A DNA stretch of 64,000 nucleotides from Rhodobacter calidifons (GCF_011174775.1 NZ_JAANHS010000001.1:419912-483911), one strand, 5' to 3'. Positions 1-8,718 are shown, counted from the stretch's first letter. Made by a program: numbers and translations. The notes: a model not told the origin generated them from the sequence alone.

Positions 1-1
1 G

Positions 2-1516
2 GGCGAGGACCTGGCCTATTATTCGGTCTTCGGCTGGCTGCCGGGCACCGGGCTTCAGCCCGGAGAGGTGCCGGATGCCAATACGCTGTGGACGGTGGAG
101 GGCAACGCCACCCTGTCCTCGACCGCGCCCGTGGTGCTGCGCTGGGACAATGGCAAGGGGCTGACCTTCCGCCGCGAGATCAAGGTTGACGACGATTTCA
201 TGTTCACCGTGACCGACCAGGTCCAGAACAGATCGGCCGCGGCGGTAGCCCTGCAACCCTACGGGATCATCGCGCGCCATGGTCTGCCCAAGTTGCAGAA
301 CATCTTCGTGGTGCACGAAGGCGCGGTGCAGCGCGAGGACGGGATCCGCACCGAGACCGACTATTCCGACATCACCGAACTGACCCCCGACCCGCGCGAG
401 GGGAACCTGCCGGCCCAGGTGACCGAGGCCACGACCGACGGCTGGATCGGGTTCACCGATCACTACTGGATGACGGTGCTGATCCCCGAACAGGGCAAGC
501 CGTTCAAGTCGGTGCTGAAATATGTCCCGACCGCCGGCATCTACCAGGCCGAGGTGCGCCAGCCGGTCCTGTCGCTGGATGCCGGGGCCACGGCTTCGTC
601 CTCGATCCGGTTCTTCGCCGGGGCGAAGGAATGGGCGACGATCCGCGCCTACGAGCGCGAGGGCGGCATCCCCGGCTTTCTCGATTCCATCGACTGGGGC
701 TGGTTCTTCTTCCTGACCAAGCCCATCTTCGCGGTGCTGCACTGGCTGAACGCCCAGATCGGCAACATGGGCTGGGCGATCATCGCGCTGACCTTCTTGC
801 TGAAGTTCCTGGTGCTGCCTCTGGCCTACAAGTCCTATGTCTCGATGGCGCGGATGAAGGAATTGCAGCCCGAGATGGAGGCGATCAAGGAGCGCGCGGG
901 CGAGGACAAGCAGAAGCTCCAGCGCGAGATGATGCAGCTTTACAAGGACAAGAAGGTCAACCCCGCCGCGGGCTGCCTGCCGATCCTGATCCAGATCCCG
1001 ATCTTCTTCGCGCTTTACAAGGTGATCTTCGTCACGATCGAGCTGCGCCACGCGCCGTTCTTCGGCTGGCTCAAGGACCTCTCGGCGCCCGATCCGTCGT
1101 CGCTCTTCAACCTGTTCGGCCTTCTGCCCTGGGATGCGCCCCCGACCGGCAGCCTGCTGCACCTGATCTTCATCGGCGTGCTGCCGCTGCTACTGGGCAT
1201 CACCATGTGGCTGCAACAGAAGCTGAACCCGGCGCCCACGGATCCGGTGCAGCAGCAGATCTTCGCCTGGATGCCATGGGTGTTCATGTTCATGCTGGGC
1301 GGCTTCGCCTCGGGTCTGGTGGTCTACTGGATCACCAACAACACGATCACCTTCGTCCAGCAGTACCTGATCATGTGGAGCCACGGGAAACGGCCGGACA
1401 TCTTCGGCAACATCAAGGCGGCAAAACTGGCCAGGGCCGAGGCGAAGGCCGCCGCGTCCGCGGCGGCAAATGCGCCCAAGGCTCCGACGAACACGCCAAA
1501 GAAGGGCAAGAAGTGA
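2..1516 (+). CDS. yidC: Membrane protein insertase YidC (5' end outside window)
   Basis: The frame is open from base 2, so the N-terminus lies upstream of the window; 504 residues are visible. YidC inserts and folds inner-membrane proteins, alone or with SecYEG. The visible part starts inside the beta-rich periplasmic domain. From about base 690 it enters the conserved C-terminal insertase region, with hydrophobic segments near 730-830, 960-1060, 1150-1215 and 1265-1350. The cytoplasmic charged hairpin rich in Lys/Glu lies between the first two (about 845-960). The tail is basic and Ala-rich, ending in a Lys cluster, as expected for a ribosome-contacting extension. The stop overlaps the GTG start of the MOSC gene. 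Confidence is high from the conserved core. Confidence 0.96.
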   Translation, partial: GEDLAYYSVFGWLPGTGLQPGEVPDANTLWTVEGNATLSSTAPVVLRWDNGKGLTFRREIKVDDDFMFTVTDQVQNRSAAAVALQPYGIIARHGLPKLQNIFVVHEGAVQREDGIRTETDYSDITELTPDPREGNLPAQVTEATTDGWIGFTDHYWMTVLIPEQGKPFKSVLKYVPTAGIYQAEVRQPVLSLDAGATASSSIRFFAGAKEWATIRAYEREGGIPGFLDSIDWGWFFFLTKPIFAVLHWLNAQIGNMGWAIIALTFLLKFLVLPLAYKSYVSMARMKELQPEMEAIKERAGEDKQKLQREMMQLYKDKKVNPAAGCLPILIQIPIFFALYKVIFVTIELRHAPFFGWLKDLSAPDPSSLFNLFGLLPWDAPPTGSLLHLIFIGVLPLLLGITMWLQQKLNPAPTDPVQQQIFAWMPWVFMFMLGGFASGLVVYWITNNTITFVQQYLIMWSHGKRPDIFGNIKAAKLARAEAKAAASAAANAPKAPTNTPKKGKK

Positions 1517-2274
1517 GCGGGCTTTCGGGCGGGCGTGTCGCGCTTCTGGTGCGCCACCCGATCAAGTCCGCGGGTCATGAAGAGCTGGACGAGGCCGTGC
1601 TGACCGCAGGCGCGGCCTTTCCCTTCGACCGGGTCTGGGCGGTGGCCCACGCCGCCGCCCGCCTGACCGAACCGCCGACCTGGGCGCCGAAGCTGCATTT
1701 TCTGCGCGGCTGGGGTTCGGCCGAACTGATGGCGGTCAGCTGCGTCTCGGACCCCGAGGCAGGCGTGGTGACGCTTGGCCACCCCCGCCGCCCGACCGAA
1801 AGCTTCCGCCCGGACGACCCTGCGGATGCCGCGCGGTTGATCGACTGGCTGCGTCCCCTCTGGCCCGCGAATCGCCCCGAACCCGCTCGGGTGATCCGCG
1901 TGCCGGGCCAGGCGCTGACCGACCAGGACCAGCCGCTGGTGTCGATCAACGCGATGGCCTCGCTGGCCGAGCTTTCGGCCCGGATGGGCACCCGCCTCTC
2001 GCCGCACCGCTTTCGCGGCAACATCTGGGTCGCGGGCTGGGCGCCCTGGGCCGAGCTTGACCTGATCGGCACCGAGATCGCCATCGGCACCGCCCGTCTG
2101 CGCATCGAGGAACCGATCGGCCGCTGCCGCGCGACCGGGGCAAATCCCGAGACGGGCCTGCAAGATGCCGATACGATGGGCGCGCTGGAAACGGGCTACG
2201 GCCACACCGATTTCGGAGTCTTCGCCCGGGTGATTGCGGGCGGCCGGATCGCCGTGAACGACGAGGTGCGCTGA
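1513..2274 (+). CDS. MOSC domain protein (molybdenum cofactor sulfurase C-terminal-like)
   Basis: A 253-residue protein that starts with a GTG overlapping the yidC stop codon (GTGA), which suggests translational coupling. It shows an N-terminal beta-barrel part with the pattern HPIKSAG, and later RFRGNIWV and GRCRATGANPETG. These are typical MOSC signatures, with the conserved cysteine in RCRATG. MOSC proteins are predicted to handle activated sulfur or bind molybdenum cofactor; the exact reaction of stand-alone members is unknown. Its place between yidC and engB is, as I recall, conserved in Rhodobacterales. A longer in-frame extension upstream exists but lies inside yidC in another frame and is not credible. 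Confidence 0.88.
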   Translation: MSGLSGGRVALLVRHPIKSAGHEELDEAVLTAGAAFPFDRVWAVAHAAARLTEPPTWAPKLHFLRGWGSAELMAVSCVSDPEAGVVTLGHPRRPTESFRPDDPADAARLIDWLRPLWPANRPEPARVIRVPGQALTDQDQPLVSINAMASLAELSARMGTRLSPHRFRGNIWVAGWAPWAELDLIGTEIAIGTARLRIEEPIGRCRATGANPETGLQDADTMGALETGYGHTDFGVFARVIAGGRIAVNDEVR

Positions 2275-2924
2275 TGGCGATGACCTTCACTCTGGCCCCC
2301 GAACCCGAGGACGCGGCGCGCGAGACCGGCCGGCTTCTGTTCGCCGGGCCGGTGACCTTTGTCAAAGGCGTGGTCGCGATGAGCGGCCTGCCCCCGGCCG
2401 ACCGGCTGGAGGTGTGCTTCGCGGGTCGGTCGAATGTCGGGAAATCCAGCCTGATCAACGCGCTGACCGGGCGCAAGACGCTGGCACGCGCCTCGAACAC
2501 GCCGGGGCGGACGCAGGAGATCAACTACTTCGCCCTGGGAGAGGAGCGCTATCTGGTCGACCTGCCCGGCTATGGCTTCGCCGAGGCCCCCGTGGCCATC
2601 GTTGCCAAGTGGCAGGCGCTTCTGAAGCAGTATCTGTCGGGCCGGGCCACGCTGCGGCGGGCCTTTGTCCTGATCGACGCGCGGCACGGGGTGAAGGCGG
2701 TGGACGAAGAGATCCTGACGCTTCTGGACCGCTCGGCGGTGACCTTTCAGGTGGTGCTGACCAAGGTGGACAAGATCAACCGCAGCGAACGCGCGGCGGT
2801 GATCGAACAGGTCAAGGGCGCATTGGTCAAGCATCCTGCTGCATATCCCGAGATCGTGGTCACCAGTTCCGAGAAGGGCGAAGGGATCGAGACACTGCGC
2901 GCCCTGATCGCCACGCTGGAATAG
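2274..2924 (+). CDS. engB: Ribosome biogenesis GTPase EngB/YihA
   Basis: A 216-residue TRAFAC-class GTPase that supports assembly of the large ribosomal subunit. The G1 loop GRSNVGKS is at residues 51-58. It is followed by the G2 region around NTPGRTQ, G3 DLPGYGFA, G4 TKVDK and G5 TSS near the end, so all nucleotide-binding motifs are present. The ATG shares its first base with the TGA of the MOSC gene (TGATG), which fixes the start and suggests coupled translation. The gene ends directly at a tandem hairpin element that separates it from convergent yidD. Length is normal for the family. Confidence 0.96.
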   Translation: MAMTFTLAPEPEDAARETGRLLFAGPVTFVKGVVAMSGLPPADRLEVCFAGRSNVGKSSLINALTGRKTLARASNTPGRTQEINYFALGEERYLVDLPGYGFAEAPVAIVAKWQALLKQYLSGRATLRRAFVLIDARHGVKAVDEEILTLLDRSAVTFQVVLTKVDKINRSERAAVIEQVKGALVKHPAAYPEIVVTSSEKGEGIETLRALIATLE

Positions 2925-2972
2925 GGCCCGATTTCCATACGGAAATCGGGCCGGAATTCCTACGAATTCCGG
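2925..2972. repeat. Tandem double hairpin between convergent engB and yidD
   Basis: Two abutting perfect hairpins. The first has a 12-bp stem GGCCCGATTTCC (2925-2936) with loop ATAC and its complement (2941-2952). The second has a 9-bp stem CCGGAATTC (2951-2959) with loop CTAC and GAATTCCGG (2964-2972). It probably acts as a bidirectional transcription terminator. The second hairpin also encodes the last codons of yidD. Related units occur at 15002-15067, 7811-7840 and 48684-48727. Confidence 0.8.
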
Positions 2973-3223
2973 TCCCGGTGTCCCGCGTCATGCTCCGGGT
3001 CCGCGCCTGGCACCGGATCATAGCCATGCCCGCCCCAGGGATGACAGCGGCAGATGCGGTGCGCCGCAAGGTAGCTGCCCTTGAGCGCGCCATGCCGCTC
3101 CAGCGCTTCCAGCGCATAGGCCGAGCAGGTCGGCTGGAACCGGCAGCCATGGCCCACCCAGGGCGACAAGAGCAGCCGGTATGCCCGCACCGGCAGCGCG
3201 ACAAGGTGGGCGAGCGGGCTCAA
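2960..3223 (-). CDS. yidD: Membrane protein insertion efficiency factor YidD
   Basis: An 87-residue small protein with the YidD core: an amphipathic N-terminal helix, then [15 protein letters not shown] and the [15 protein letters not shown] block with conserved cysteines. YidD helps YidC-dependent membrane insertion from the cytoplasmic face. The start is a TTG that overlaps the rnpA stop (TTGA), since no ATG or GTG precedes the conserved region in a suitable place; the start is therefore inferred. The last residues are encoded by the palindromic element shared with the engB 3' side, so the C-terminus may be recently remodelled. It belongs to the rpmH-rnpA-yidD unit. Confidence 0.9.
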   Translation of the reverse strand: MSPLAHLVALPVRAYRLLLSPWVGHGCRFQPTCSAYALEALERHGALKGSYLAAHRICRCHPWGGHGYDPVPGADPEHDAGHRDRNS

Positions 3224-3627
3224 GGGCGCCCCCGGTGCACTAAGACAAGCGCCAGATTGAGATCGGCACGAAGCGCGGCATAGGGGCGCGTGACGGTGGC
3301 TTCGGGCCGGGCCACCAGAACGTAGTCCCAGCCGGGACGGGCAGCCGGCGCCAGGATTTCGCGCGCAAGGGCACGGAGACGGCGCTTGGCGCGGTTGCGC
3401 AGGACGGCGTTGCCGATCTTCTTCGAGGCAGTGAAGCCGACGCGCACCTGATCCGACCCGTCCCCCCGATCGCGCGCCTGCAAAAGGAAGCCCGCGGTTC
3501 CCTGGCGCCGGGCCGAGGCCGCCTTCAGATAGTCGGCGCGCTTTCGCAGCACGCAAAGCGAAACCGCCGGAGACCGTGCAGGCGCTTCGGCGGCAATGCC
3601 TTGGCCCTGGGTCTCCGGCGGTGTCAT
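3220..3627 (-). CDS. rnpA: Ribonuclease P protein component
   Basis: A 135-residue protein subunit of RNase P, which with the catalytic RNA trims tRNA 5' leaders. The hallmark basic helix [17 protein letters not shown] (RNR motif) is present, preceded by VRVGFTAS. The N-terminus is longer than average (about 20 extra residues before LRKRADYL). The ATG at 3627 is preferred because it lies 32 bases after the rpmH stop. Its stop overlaps the TTG start of yidD. The order rpmH-rnpA-yidD is standard, but here the unit faces yidC instead of preceding it. Confidence 0.95.
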   Translation of the reverse strand: MTPPETQGQGIAAEAPARSPAVSLCVLRKRADYLKAASARRQGTAGFLLQARDRGDGSDQVRVGFTASKKIGNAVLRNRAKRRLRALAREILAPAARPGWDYVLVARPEATVTRPYAALRADLNLALVLVHRGRP

Positions 3628-3659
3628 GAGCAAACCCGGTCGCCCTCGCGGGCGGGCAA

Positions 3660-3794
3660 TCAGGCGGTCAGCTTGTGACGGCCCTTGGCGCGGCGGGCGG
3701 CCAGGACCAGACGGCCGTTCTTGGTGGCCATGCGCGCCCGGAAGCCGTGGCGGCGCTTGCGAACCAGGTTCGACGGTTGAAAGGTGCGCTTCAT
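3660..3794 (-). CDS. rpmH: 50S ribosomal protein L34
   Basis: A 44-residue gene found by reading the reverse strand. It begins [20 protein letters not shown] and ends GRHKLTA, matching L34 over its full length. It is highly basic, as expected for an rRNA-binding protein of the large subunit. It heads the rpmH-rnpA-yidD unit, with a promoter about 65 bases upstream. Confidence 0.98.
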   Translation of the reverse strand: MKRTFQPSNLVRKRRHGFRARMATKNGRLVLAARRAKGRHKLTA

Positions 3795-3859
3795 CGCGGC
3801 TCTCCATCAGACATGACCCGGACCCCACTCGGAATCGCGGGCCGGCAATTGAAGCCAGT

Positions 3860-3888
3860 CCTTTACGGTCGCGCAGACGCCAAGTCAA
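3860..3888 (-). promoter_or_regulatory. Predicted sigma70-type promoter of rpmH
   Basis: On the reverse strand, TTGACT (3883-3888) is followed after exactly 17 bases by TAAAGG (3860-3865). This would give a leader of about 60 nt before the rpmH ATG. No DnaA boxes were seen in the flanking 3795-4044 region, so nothing marks it as an origin. Confidence 0.6.
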
Positions 3889-4044
3889 CGTCGCCGGCAC
3901 CGATTCCTTGCAACATTTCCGCAGCCAGGGCGGCGATATGTTGCAATGGGCCGGCAATCGGACCCTACCGGATCAAGCTGGCGTGAAGCCCCTGTCGCAC
4001 CGGGCAAAGCTGGTCCATCTTCGCGGTCCATGCAAGGAGCCCGG

Positions 4045-4764
4045 ATGTCCCCCCCTTCCCAGAACGCGACCTGGCTCAGGCGCCTGCCGATCCTGGTGAT
4101 CCTGCTTGCGGCCCTGATCGGGGCGATCAGCCTGCGCGACGACCTCAGCTTCCAGACCCTGGCCCGTCACCGCGAGGACCTGCTGGCCTTTCGCGACGCG
4201 CATTACCTGTGGGCGGTGCTGGCCTTCCTGGCGGGATATGTGCTGATCGTCGGCCTGAGCCTGCCCGGGGGAACGGTCGCCACCCTGACGGGCGGTTTCC
4301 TGTTCGGGCTGTTCCCGGGCGTCCTCTACAACGTGCTGGGCGCCGGAACCGGGGCGGTCCTGATCTTTCTGGCCGCGCGCAGCGGCTTTGGCGAGACCCT
4401 GTCGCGCAAGCTGGAGGGTGCGGGCGGTGCGGCCGCGCGGTTGCAGGCCCGCCTGCGCGAGAACGAATGGTCGGTCCTGTTCCTGATGCGCCTCGTGCCG
4501 CTGGTGCCCTTCTTCGTCGCGAACCTGATCCCGGCCTTCGTCGGCACCAGCCTGACACGCTTTGCCGTCTCGACCTTCCTCGGCATCATCCCGGGGGCGC
4601 TGGTCTTCACCTCGGTCGGCGCGGGACTGGGCGAGGTCTTCGCCCGTGGCGAGGCGCCCGACCTGGGCATCATCTTCACCCTGCCCGTGCTGTTGCCGCT
4701 TCTGGGTCTGGCCGCGCTGGCCGCGCTGCCGATGTTTCTTCGAGCCATCAAGGGAGCACGCTGA
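4045..4764 (+). CDS. TVP38/TMEM64 family inner-membrane protein (SNARE-associated/DedA-like)
   Basis: A 239-residue polytopic membrane protein. It starts at ATG 4045, which has a good ribosome site (AAGGAG at 4034-4039). Hydrophobic segments lie at about residues 13-30, 55-75, 80-115, 150-170, 175-200 and 210-235. The central block with GGTVATLTGGFLFG and the later RLVPLVPFF is characteristic of the VTT (SNARE-associated/DedA) domain. Family members are thought to be lipid scramblases or proton-coupled transporters, but the bacterial role is unsettled. Its stop is directly followed by the flavoenzyme gene, a pairing seen in many bacteria that suggests a joint membrane redox or detoxification task. 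Confidence 0.85.
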   Translation: MSPPSQNATWLRRLPILVILLAALIGAISLRDDLSFQTLARHREDLLAFRDAHYLWAVLAFLAGYVLIVGLSLPGGTVATLTGGFLFGLFPGVLYNVLGAGTGAVLIFLAARSGFGETLSRKLEGAGGAAARLQARLRENEWSVLFLMRLVPLVPFFVANLIPAFVGTSLTRFAVSTFLGIIPGALVFTSVGAGLGEVFARGEAPDLGIIFTLPVLLPLLGLAALAALPMFLRAIKGAR

Positions 4765-6180
4765 ATGCCGCGCATCGAGACCGATATCTGCGTCATCGGC
4801 GCCGGGTCCGGGGGGCTTTCGGTCGCGGCCGGGGCGGTCCAGATGGGCGCGCGGGTCGTGCTGATCGAGGCCGGAGAGATGGGTGGCGACTGCCTGAATG
4901 CGGGCTGTGTGCCCTCGAAGGCGCTGATCGCGGCGGCGAAGGCGGCCGAGGCGCAACGCCGTGGGTTTCGCGGGGTGGCTCCGGCCGTGCCCGAGGTGGA
5001 TTTCGGCGCGGTGAAGGACCATGTGCGCGCGGTGATCGAGGCCATCGCCCCGGTGGACAGCCAGGAGCGGTTCGAGGGCCTTGGCTGCACCGTGATCCGC
5101 GCCTTCGCCCGCTTCTCGGGGCCGCGCGAAGTGCAGGCCGGCGAAACCACCATCCGCGCTCGGCGCTTCGTGATCGCCACCGGGTCGCGCCCATTCGTCC
5201 CGCCGATCCAGGGGGTCGATACGGTTCCTTACCTGACGAACGAGACGATCTTCGACCTGCGCGAACGGCCGCAGCACCTGATCGTCATCGGCGGCGGGCC
5301 GATCGGAGTGGAAATGGCCCAGGCGCATCGGCGGCTGGGTTGCGCTGTGACGGTGGTGGAGGGCGCCAGCGTTCTGGGCCGCGAGGATCCCGAATTGGCC
5401 CGGGTGGTGACCGATGCGCTTCAGGCCGAGGGCATCGTGCTGGTGGAGGGTCAGCCGGTGGTGCGGCTGGCCAAGACGGATGGGACGGTCGAGGTGACGC
5501 TTGGTGACGGGCGGCAGGTCCGGGGTTCGCATCTGTTGCTGGCGGTCGGGCGCAAGGTGGCGCTGGAGGGGATGAACCTCGAGGCGGCGGGGGTGGCCCA
5601 TACGGGAAAGGGCGTGACGGTGGACGCGCGGCTCAGGTCCTCGAACCGGCGCATCTTTGCGGTGGGGGATGCGGCGGGCGGCTTGCAGTTCACCCATGTC
5701 GCGGGCTGGCATGCGGGCATCGTGATCCGGCAGGCGATCCTTGGATTGCCGGCCAGGGCCGACCCGCGGGCGGTCCCGCGCGCGACCTATACCGACCCGG
5801 AACTGGCCCAGGTCGGCCTGACCGAGGCCGAGGCCCGCGCCCTGCACGGCGAGGCGCTGACGGTGGTGCGCGCCAGCCTCGCCCACAACGACCGCGCCCA
5901 GGCCGAGGGCAAGACCGCGGGTTTCGCCAAGGTCATGATCGTGAAGGGCCGCCCGGTCGGCGCCGGCATTGTCGGTCCCCAGGCGGGCGAGTTGATCGGC
6001 CTCTGGGCGCTTGCCCTGTCGGCCCGGCTGAAGATGTCGGCGATTGCCGGCATGATCGCGCCCTATCCGACGCTGGGAGAGGTTTCCAAACGCGCGGCAG
6101 GCGCCTATTTTGCCCCCAGGCTGTTCGAAAGTGCCGCGGTCAAGCGGCTGGTGCGGCTGGTCCAGCGCTGGGTGCCCTAG
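4765..6180 (+). CDS. Mercuric-reductase-like FAD/NAD(P) disulfide oxidoreductase
   Basis: A 471-residue class I flavin disulfide reductase. The FAD-binding fingerprint GAGSGG is at residues 12-17. The redox-active pair C43/C48 lies in GDCLNAGCVPSK. A second Rossmann fold VIGGGPIGVEMA binds NAD(P)H, and GDAAGG contacts FAD. The C-terminal dimerisation domain has YPTLGE where lipoamide dehydrogenases have HPTLSE, so the classical catalytic histidine is replaced. No vicinal C-terminal cysteine pair is seen, so it is probably not a true mercuric reductase. It immediately follows the TVP38 gene with no gap, suggesting one transcript. The substrate is unknown. Confidence 0.88.
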   Translation: MPRIETDICVIGAGSGGLSVAAGAVQMGARVVLIEAGEMGGDCLNAGCVPSKALIAAAKAAEAQRRGFRGVAPAVPEVDFGAVKDHVRAVIEAIAPVDSQERFEGLGCTVIRAFARFSGPREVQAGETTIRARRFVIATGSRPFVPPIQGVDTVPYLTNETIFDLRERPQHLIVIGGGPIGVEMAQAHRRLGCAVTVVEGASVLGREDPELARVVTDALQAEGIVLVEGQPVVRLAKTDGTVEVTLGDGRQVRGSHLLLAVGRKVALEGMNLEAAGVAHTGKGVTVDARLRSSNRRIFAVGDAAGGLQFTHVAGWHAGIVIRQAILGLPARADPRAVPRATYTDPELAQVGLTEAEARALHGEALTVVRASLAHNDRAQAEGKTAGFAKVMIVKGRPVGAGIVGPQAGELIGLWALALSARLKMSAIAGMIAPYPTLGEVSKRAAGAYFAPRLFESAAVKRLVRLVQRWVP

Positions 6181-6210
6181 GGTGCCCCGCCAGGTTCGGG
6201 GAAGGTTCGG

Positions 6211-7623
6211 GTGACCGGAAGACGCAAGAGCTTTCTCAACACGCTGTCCGGGCGCTTCCTGATCCTGACCGTCATCTTCGTGATGCTGGCCGAAGTGCTG
6301 ATCTTCGTCCCCTCGATCGCGCGGTATCGGGCCGACTTCCTGCTGACGCGGCTGAAACAGGCCCAGATCGCCGCCCTGACCCAGCTTGCGGCAGATGACA
6401 CGGTCTCGCCCGAGCTGGAGGCCGAACTGCTGAAGAACGCCGAGGTCTACAACGTGGTCCTGCGCCGGGACGAGGTGCGCCAGCTGGTCCTGTCCTCGCC
6501 GGTGCCGGGAGAGATCCACGAATCCTTCGACCTGCGGATGGCCGGCCCGTGGGAGCTGATCCGCGACGCCTTCGCCACGCTGCTGGACCCGGAGAACCGC
6601 ATCGTCCGGGTGATCGGCTCTCCGGTGCAGGAGGCCGGGACGCTGATCGAGGTGACGATGGAGACCCGCCCCCTGCGGACGGCGATGGTGGAATACGGGC
6701 TGCGCATCCTGATCCTGTCGGCGCTGATCTCGGTCGTGACCGCCTTCCTGTTGTTCCTGGCGGTGCGCCGCCTGCTGGTGATGCCGATCCGAAGGGTGGT
6801 GCGGCACATGCAGGACTATGCCGAAGCGCCCGAGGACGCGCGACGGGTGATCACCCCCAGTGCCGATGTCGAGGAACTGCGGATGGCCGAAGAGGCGCTG
6901 CAATCGATGCAGACCCAGCTGACCGGCGCCCTGCGGCAGAAGGAGAGGCTGGCGCAGCTGGGCGGGGCGGTGGCGAAGATCAGCCACGACCTGCGCAACA
7001 TCCTGACGACCGCGCAGCTTTTTGCCGACCGGATCGAGGGCAGCGCCGATCCGGTGGTCGCCCGCTCGGCCCCGAAGCTTGTCGGCTCGATCAGCCGTGC
7101 GGTGTCGCTGTGCGAGGCGACGCTGGCCTTCGGCAAGGCCGAGGAACCGCCGCCGCAACTGCGCCGGCTGAACCTGGCGCAGCTGGCCGGTGAAGTGGCC
7201 GAGGGCGAGGGGCTGAGCAGCGAAACGGCGATCACCTGCCTGCTGGACCTGCCGCCGGGCATGATGATCCGGGCCGACGGCGAACAGTTTTATCGCGTGC
7301 TGTCGAACCTTGTCCGCAACGCGCGCCAGGCCATCGAGGCGACCGGACAGGCCGGCACGATCGAGATCTCGGCCGGCGAGGACGAAGCGGAATGGTGGAT
7401 CCGGGTCGGCGACACCGGCCCCGGCCTGCCCGCAAAGGCGCGCGAGCATCTGTTCTCGGCCTTCCAGGGCGGCGCAAGGAAGGGCGGGACAGGCCTGGGT
7501 CTTGCCATCGCGGCCGAACTGGTGCGCGGGCATGGCGGCCGGCTGGAGCTGGTCCGCTCTGACGCCGAAGGCACCGAGTTCGCGATCCACCTGCCAAAGG
7601 GGACCAGCGAGATTTCCGCGTGA
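6211..7623 (+). CDS. Orphan membrane sensor histidine kinase with HAMP domain
   Basis: A 470-residue histidine kinase starting at GTG. Transmembrane helices lie near residues 14-35 and 163-190, enclosing a periplasmic sensor region of about 125 residues. A HAMP segment follows (about 190-245). The H-box SHDLRN contains the phospho-acceptor H259. The N-box NLVRNARQA, the G1 box DTGPGLP and the G2 box GGTGLGLAIA form the ATP-binding domain. No response regulator is adjacent, so the partner lies elsewhere or the kinase acts through phosphotransfer. It lies 30 bases after the flavoenzyme gene and may be co-transcribed with it. The signal sensed is unknown. Confidence 0.92.
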   Translation: MTGRRKSFLNTLSGRFLILTVIFVMLAEVLIFVPSIARYRADFLLTRLKQAQIAALTQLAADDTVSPELEAELLKNAEVYNVVLRRDEVRQLVLSSPVPGEIHESFDLRMAGPWELIRDAFATLLDPENRIVRVIGSPVQEAGTLIEVTMETRPLRTAMVEYGLRILILSALISVVTAFLLFLAVRRLLVMPIRRVVRHMQDYAEAPEDARRVITPSADVEELRMAEEALQSMQTQLTGALRQKERLAQLGGAVAKISHDLRNILTTAQLFADRIEGSADPVVARSAPKLVGSISRAVSLCEATLAFGKAEEPPPQLRRLNLAQLAGEVAEGEGLSSETAITCLLDLPPGMMIRADGEQFYRVLSNLVRNARQAIEATGQAGTIEISAGEDEAEWWIRVGDTGPGLPAKAREHLFSAFQGGARKGGTGLGLAIAAELVRGHGGRLELVRSDAEGTEFAIHLPKGTSEISA

Positions 7624-7631
7624 TTTCGCCC

Positions 7632-7660
7632 TTGCATTGCCCGCCAGAGGGGGCTACATC
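7632..7660 (+). promoter_or_regulatory. Predicted promoter of tRNA-Arg
   Basis: TTGCAT (7632-7637) and TACATC (7655-7660) are spaced by exactly 17 bases. The -10 box ends 12 bases before the first base of the mature tRNA, as expected for a short leader. Confidence 0.55.
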
Positions 7661-7672
7661 GCCGGGCATTGC

Positions 7673-7749
7673 GGACCCGTAGCTCAGCTGGATAGAGCAT
7701 CAGACTACGAATCTGAGGGTCGGGCGTTCGAATCGCTCCGGGTCCGCCA
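7673..7749 (+). tRNA. tRNA-Arg (anticodon ACG)
   Basis: A full cloverleaf is visible. The acceptor stem GGACCCG pairs with CGGGTCC; the D arm is GCTC...GAGC; the anticodon stem TCAGA/TCTGA carries loop CTACGAA, giving anticodon ACG (read as ICG). The T arm contains TTCGAAT, the discriminator is G and CCA is encoded. It decodes the abundant CGN arginine codons. Confidence 0.97.
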
Positions 7750-7810
7750 TTCCCCACCGAAACGACGGAATGATCCCGCGGCTTTCGGTGACTTTGCTCT
7801 TCTGCATCGC

Positions 7811-7840
7811 GATTTCCTCGTCCGTCCGGTCGAGGAAATC
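7811..7840. terminator. Hairpin between tRNA-Arg and the aap operon
   Basis: A 10-bp perfect stem GATTTCCTCG (7811-7820) pairs with CGAGGAAATC (7831-7840), with a 10-base loop. It lies between the tRNA and convergent aapP and could stop transcription from either side. The core GATTTCC/GGAAATC matches the hairpin family at 2925 and 15046. A second inverted repeat GGGCGC-AAT-GCGCCC-like sequence lies near 7877-7893. No gene is seen in 7750-7940. Confidence 0.5.
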
Positions 7841-7940
7841 CCGCCTTCGCCTTCCCTTTGCCATGGCCATAACCACCGGGGCGCAATGGCGCCCATCGGA
7901 CGGCAGCCTGACGCCCCCGGCTGGCGCGGGACCGCTGATC

Positions 7941-8708
7941 CTAGTGGCCCAGGATCTGGCTGAGGAACAGCTTGGTCCGCTCGCTCTTCGGATTGTTGAA
8001 GAACTCTTTCGGTTCGTTCTGTTCGACGATCTGGCCCTGGTCCATGAAGATGACCCGGTTCGCGACTGCCTGGGCAAAGCCCATCTCGTGCGTGACGCAA
8101 AGCATGGTCATGCCTTCTTCGGCCAGCTCGATCATCGTATCCAGCACCTCCTTGATCATCTCGGGGTCAAGGGCGCTGGTCGGTTCGTCGAACAGCATGA
8201 TCCGCGGTTTCATGCACAAGGACCGCGCGATCGCCACGCGCTGCTGCTGACCGCCCGACAACTGGCCGGGATACTTGTGCGCCTGTTCGGGGATCTTGAC
8301 CTTGGTCAGGAAGTGCATCGCCGTCTCTTCCGCCTCTTTCTTCGGGACCTTGCGGACCCAGATCGGCGCCAGCGTGCAGTTTTCCAGGATGGTCAGGTGC
8401 GGAAACAAGTTGAAGTGCTGGAACACCATGCCCACCTCGGAGCGGACCTTGTCGATGTTCTTCAGGTCGTTCGTCAGCTCGGTCCCGTCCACGATGATCT
8501 GACCCTGCTGGTGTTCCTCCAGCCGGTTGATGCAGCGGATCAGCGTGGACTTGCCCGACCCCGACGGCCCGCAGATCACGATCCTTTCGCCCCGCTGCAC
8601 GGTCATGTTGATGTCGCGCAGAACGTGGAACTGACCGTACCACTTGTTCATGCCGGTGATCTGGATCGCGACCTCGTCCGAGATCTGCATCTTTGCTGCG
8701 TCTGCCAT
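7941..8708 (-). CDS. aapP: Amino-acid ABC transporter ATP-binding protein AapP/BztD
   Basis: A 255-residue ATPase of the polar amino-acid uptake family that powers import through AapQM. Walker [10 protein letters not shown] is at residues 47-55. The Q-loop is in [10 protein letters not shown], the signature is LSGGQQQR, Walker B is [12 protein letters not shown] and the switch histidine is in CVTHEMG. It is the last gene of the aapJQMP operon, 10 bases after aapM. In Rhodobacter the equivalent bzt system imports glutamate, glutamine, aspartate and asparagine; here that range is inferred from family membership. Confidence 0.96.
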   Translation of the reverse strand: MADAAKMQISDEVAIQITGMNKWYGQFHVLRDINMTVQRGERIVICGPSGSGKSTLIRCINRLEEHQQGQIIVDGTELTNDLKNIDKVRSEVGMVFQHFNLFPHLTILENCTLAPIWVRKVPKKEAEETAMHFLTKVKIPEQAHKYPGQLSGGQQQRVAIARSLCMKPRIMLFDEPTSALDPEMIKEVLDTMIELAEEGMTMLCVTHEMGFAQAVANRVIFMDQGQIVEQNEPKEFFNNPKSERTKLFLSQILGH

Positions 8709-8718
8709 GTGCGTGCCC

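Noticed and set aside
3795..4044. Possible chromosomal origin near rpmH
   Set aside because: No DnaA boxes, no dnaA gene and no AT-rich unwinding region were seen.
4765..6180. True mercuric reductase (merA)
   Set aside because: No N-terminal metal-binding domain, no vicinal C-terminal cysteines and no mer genes nearby.
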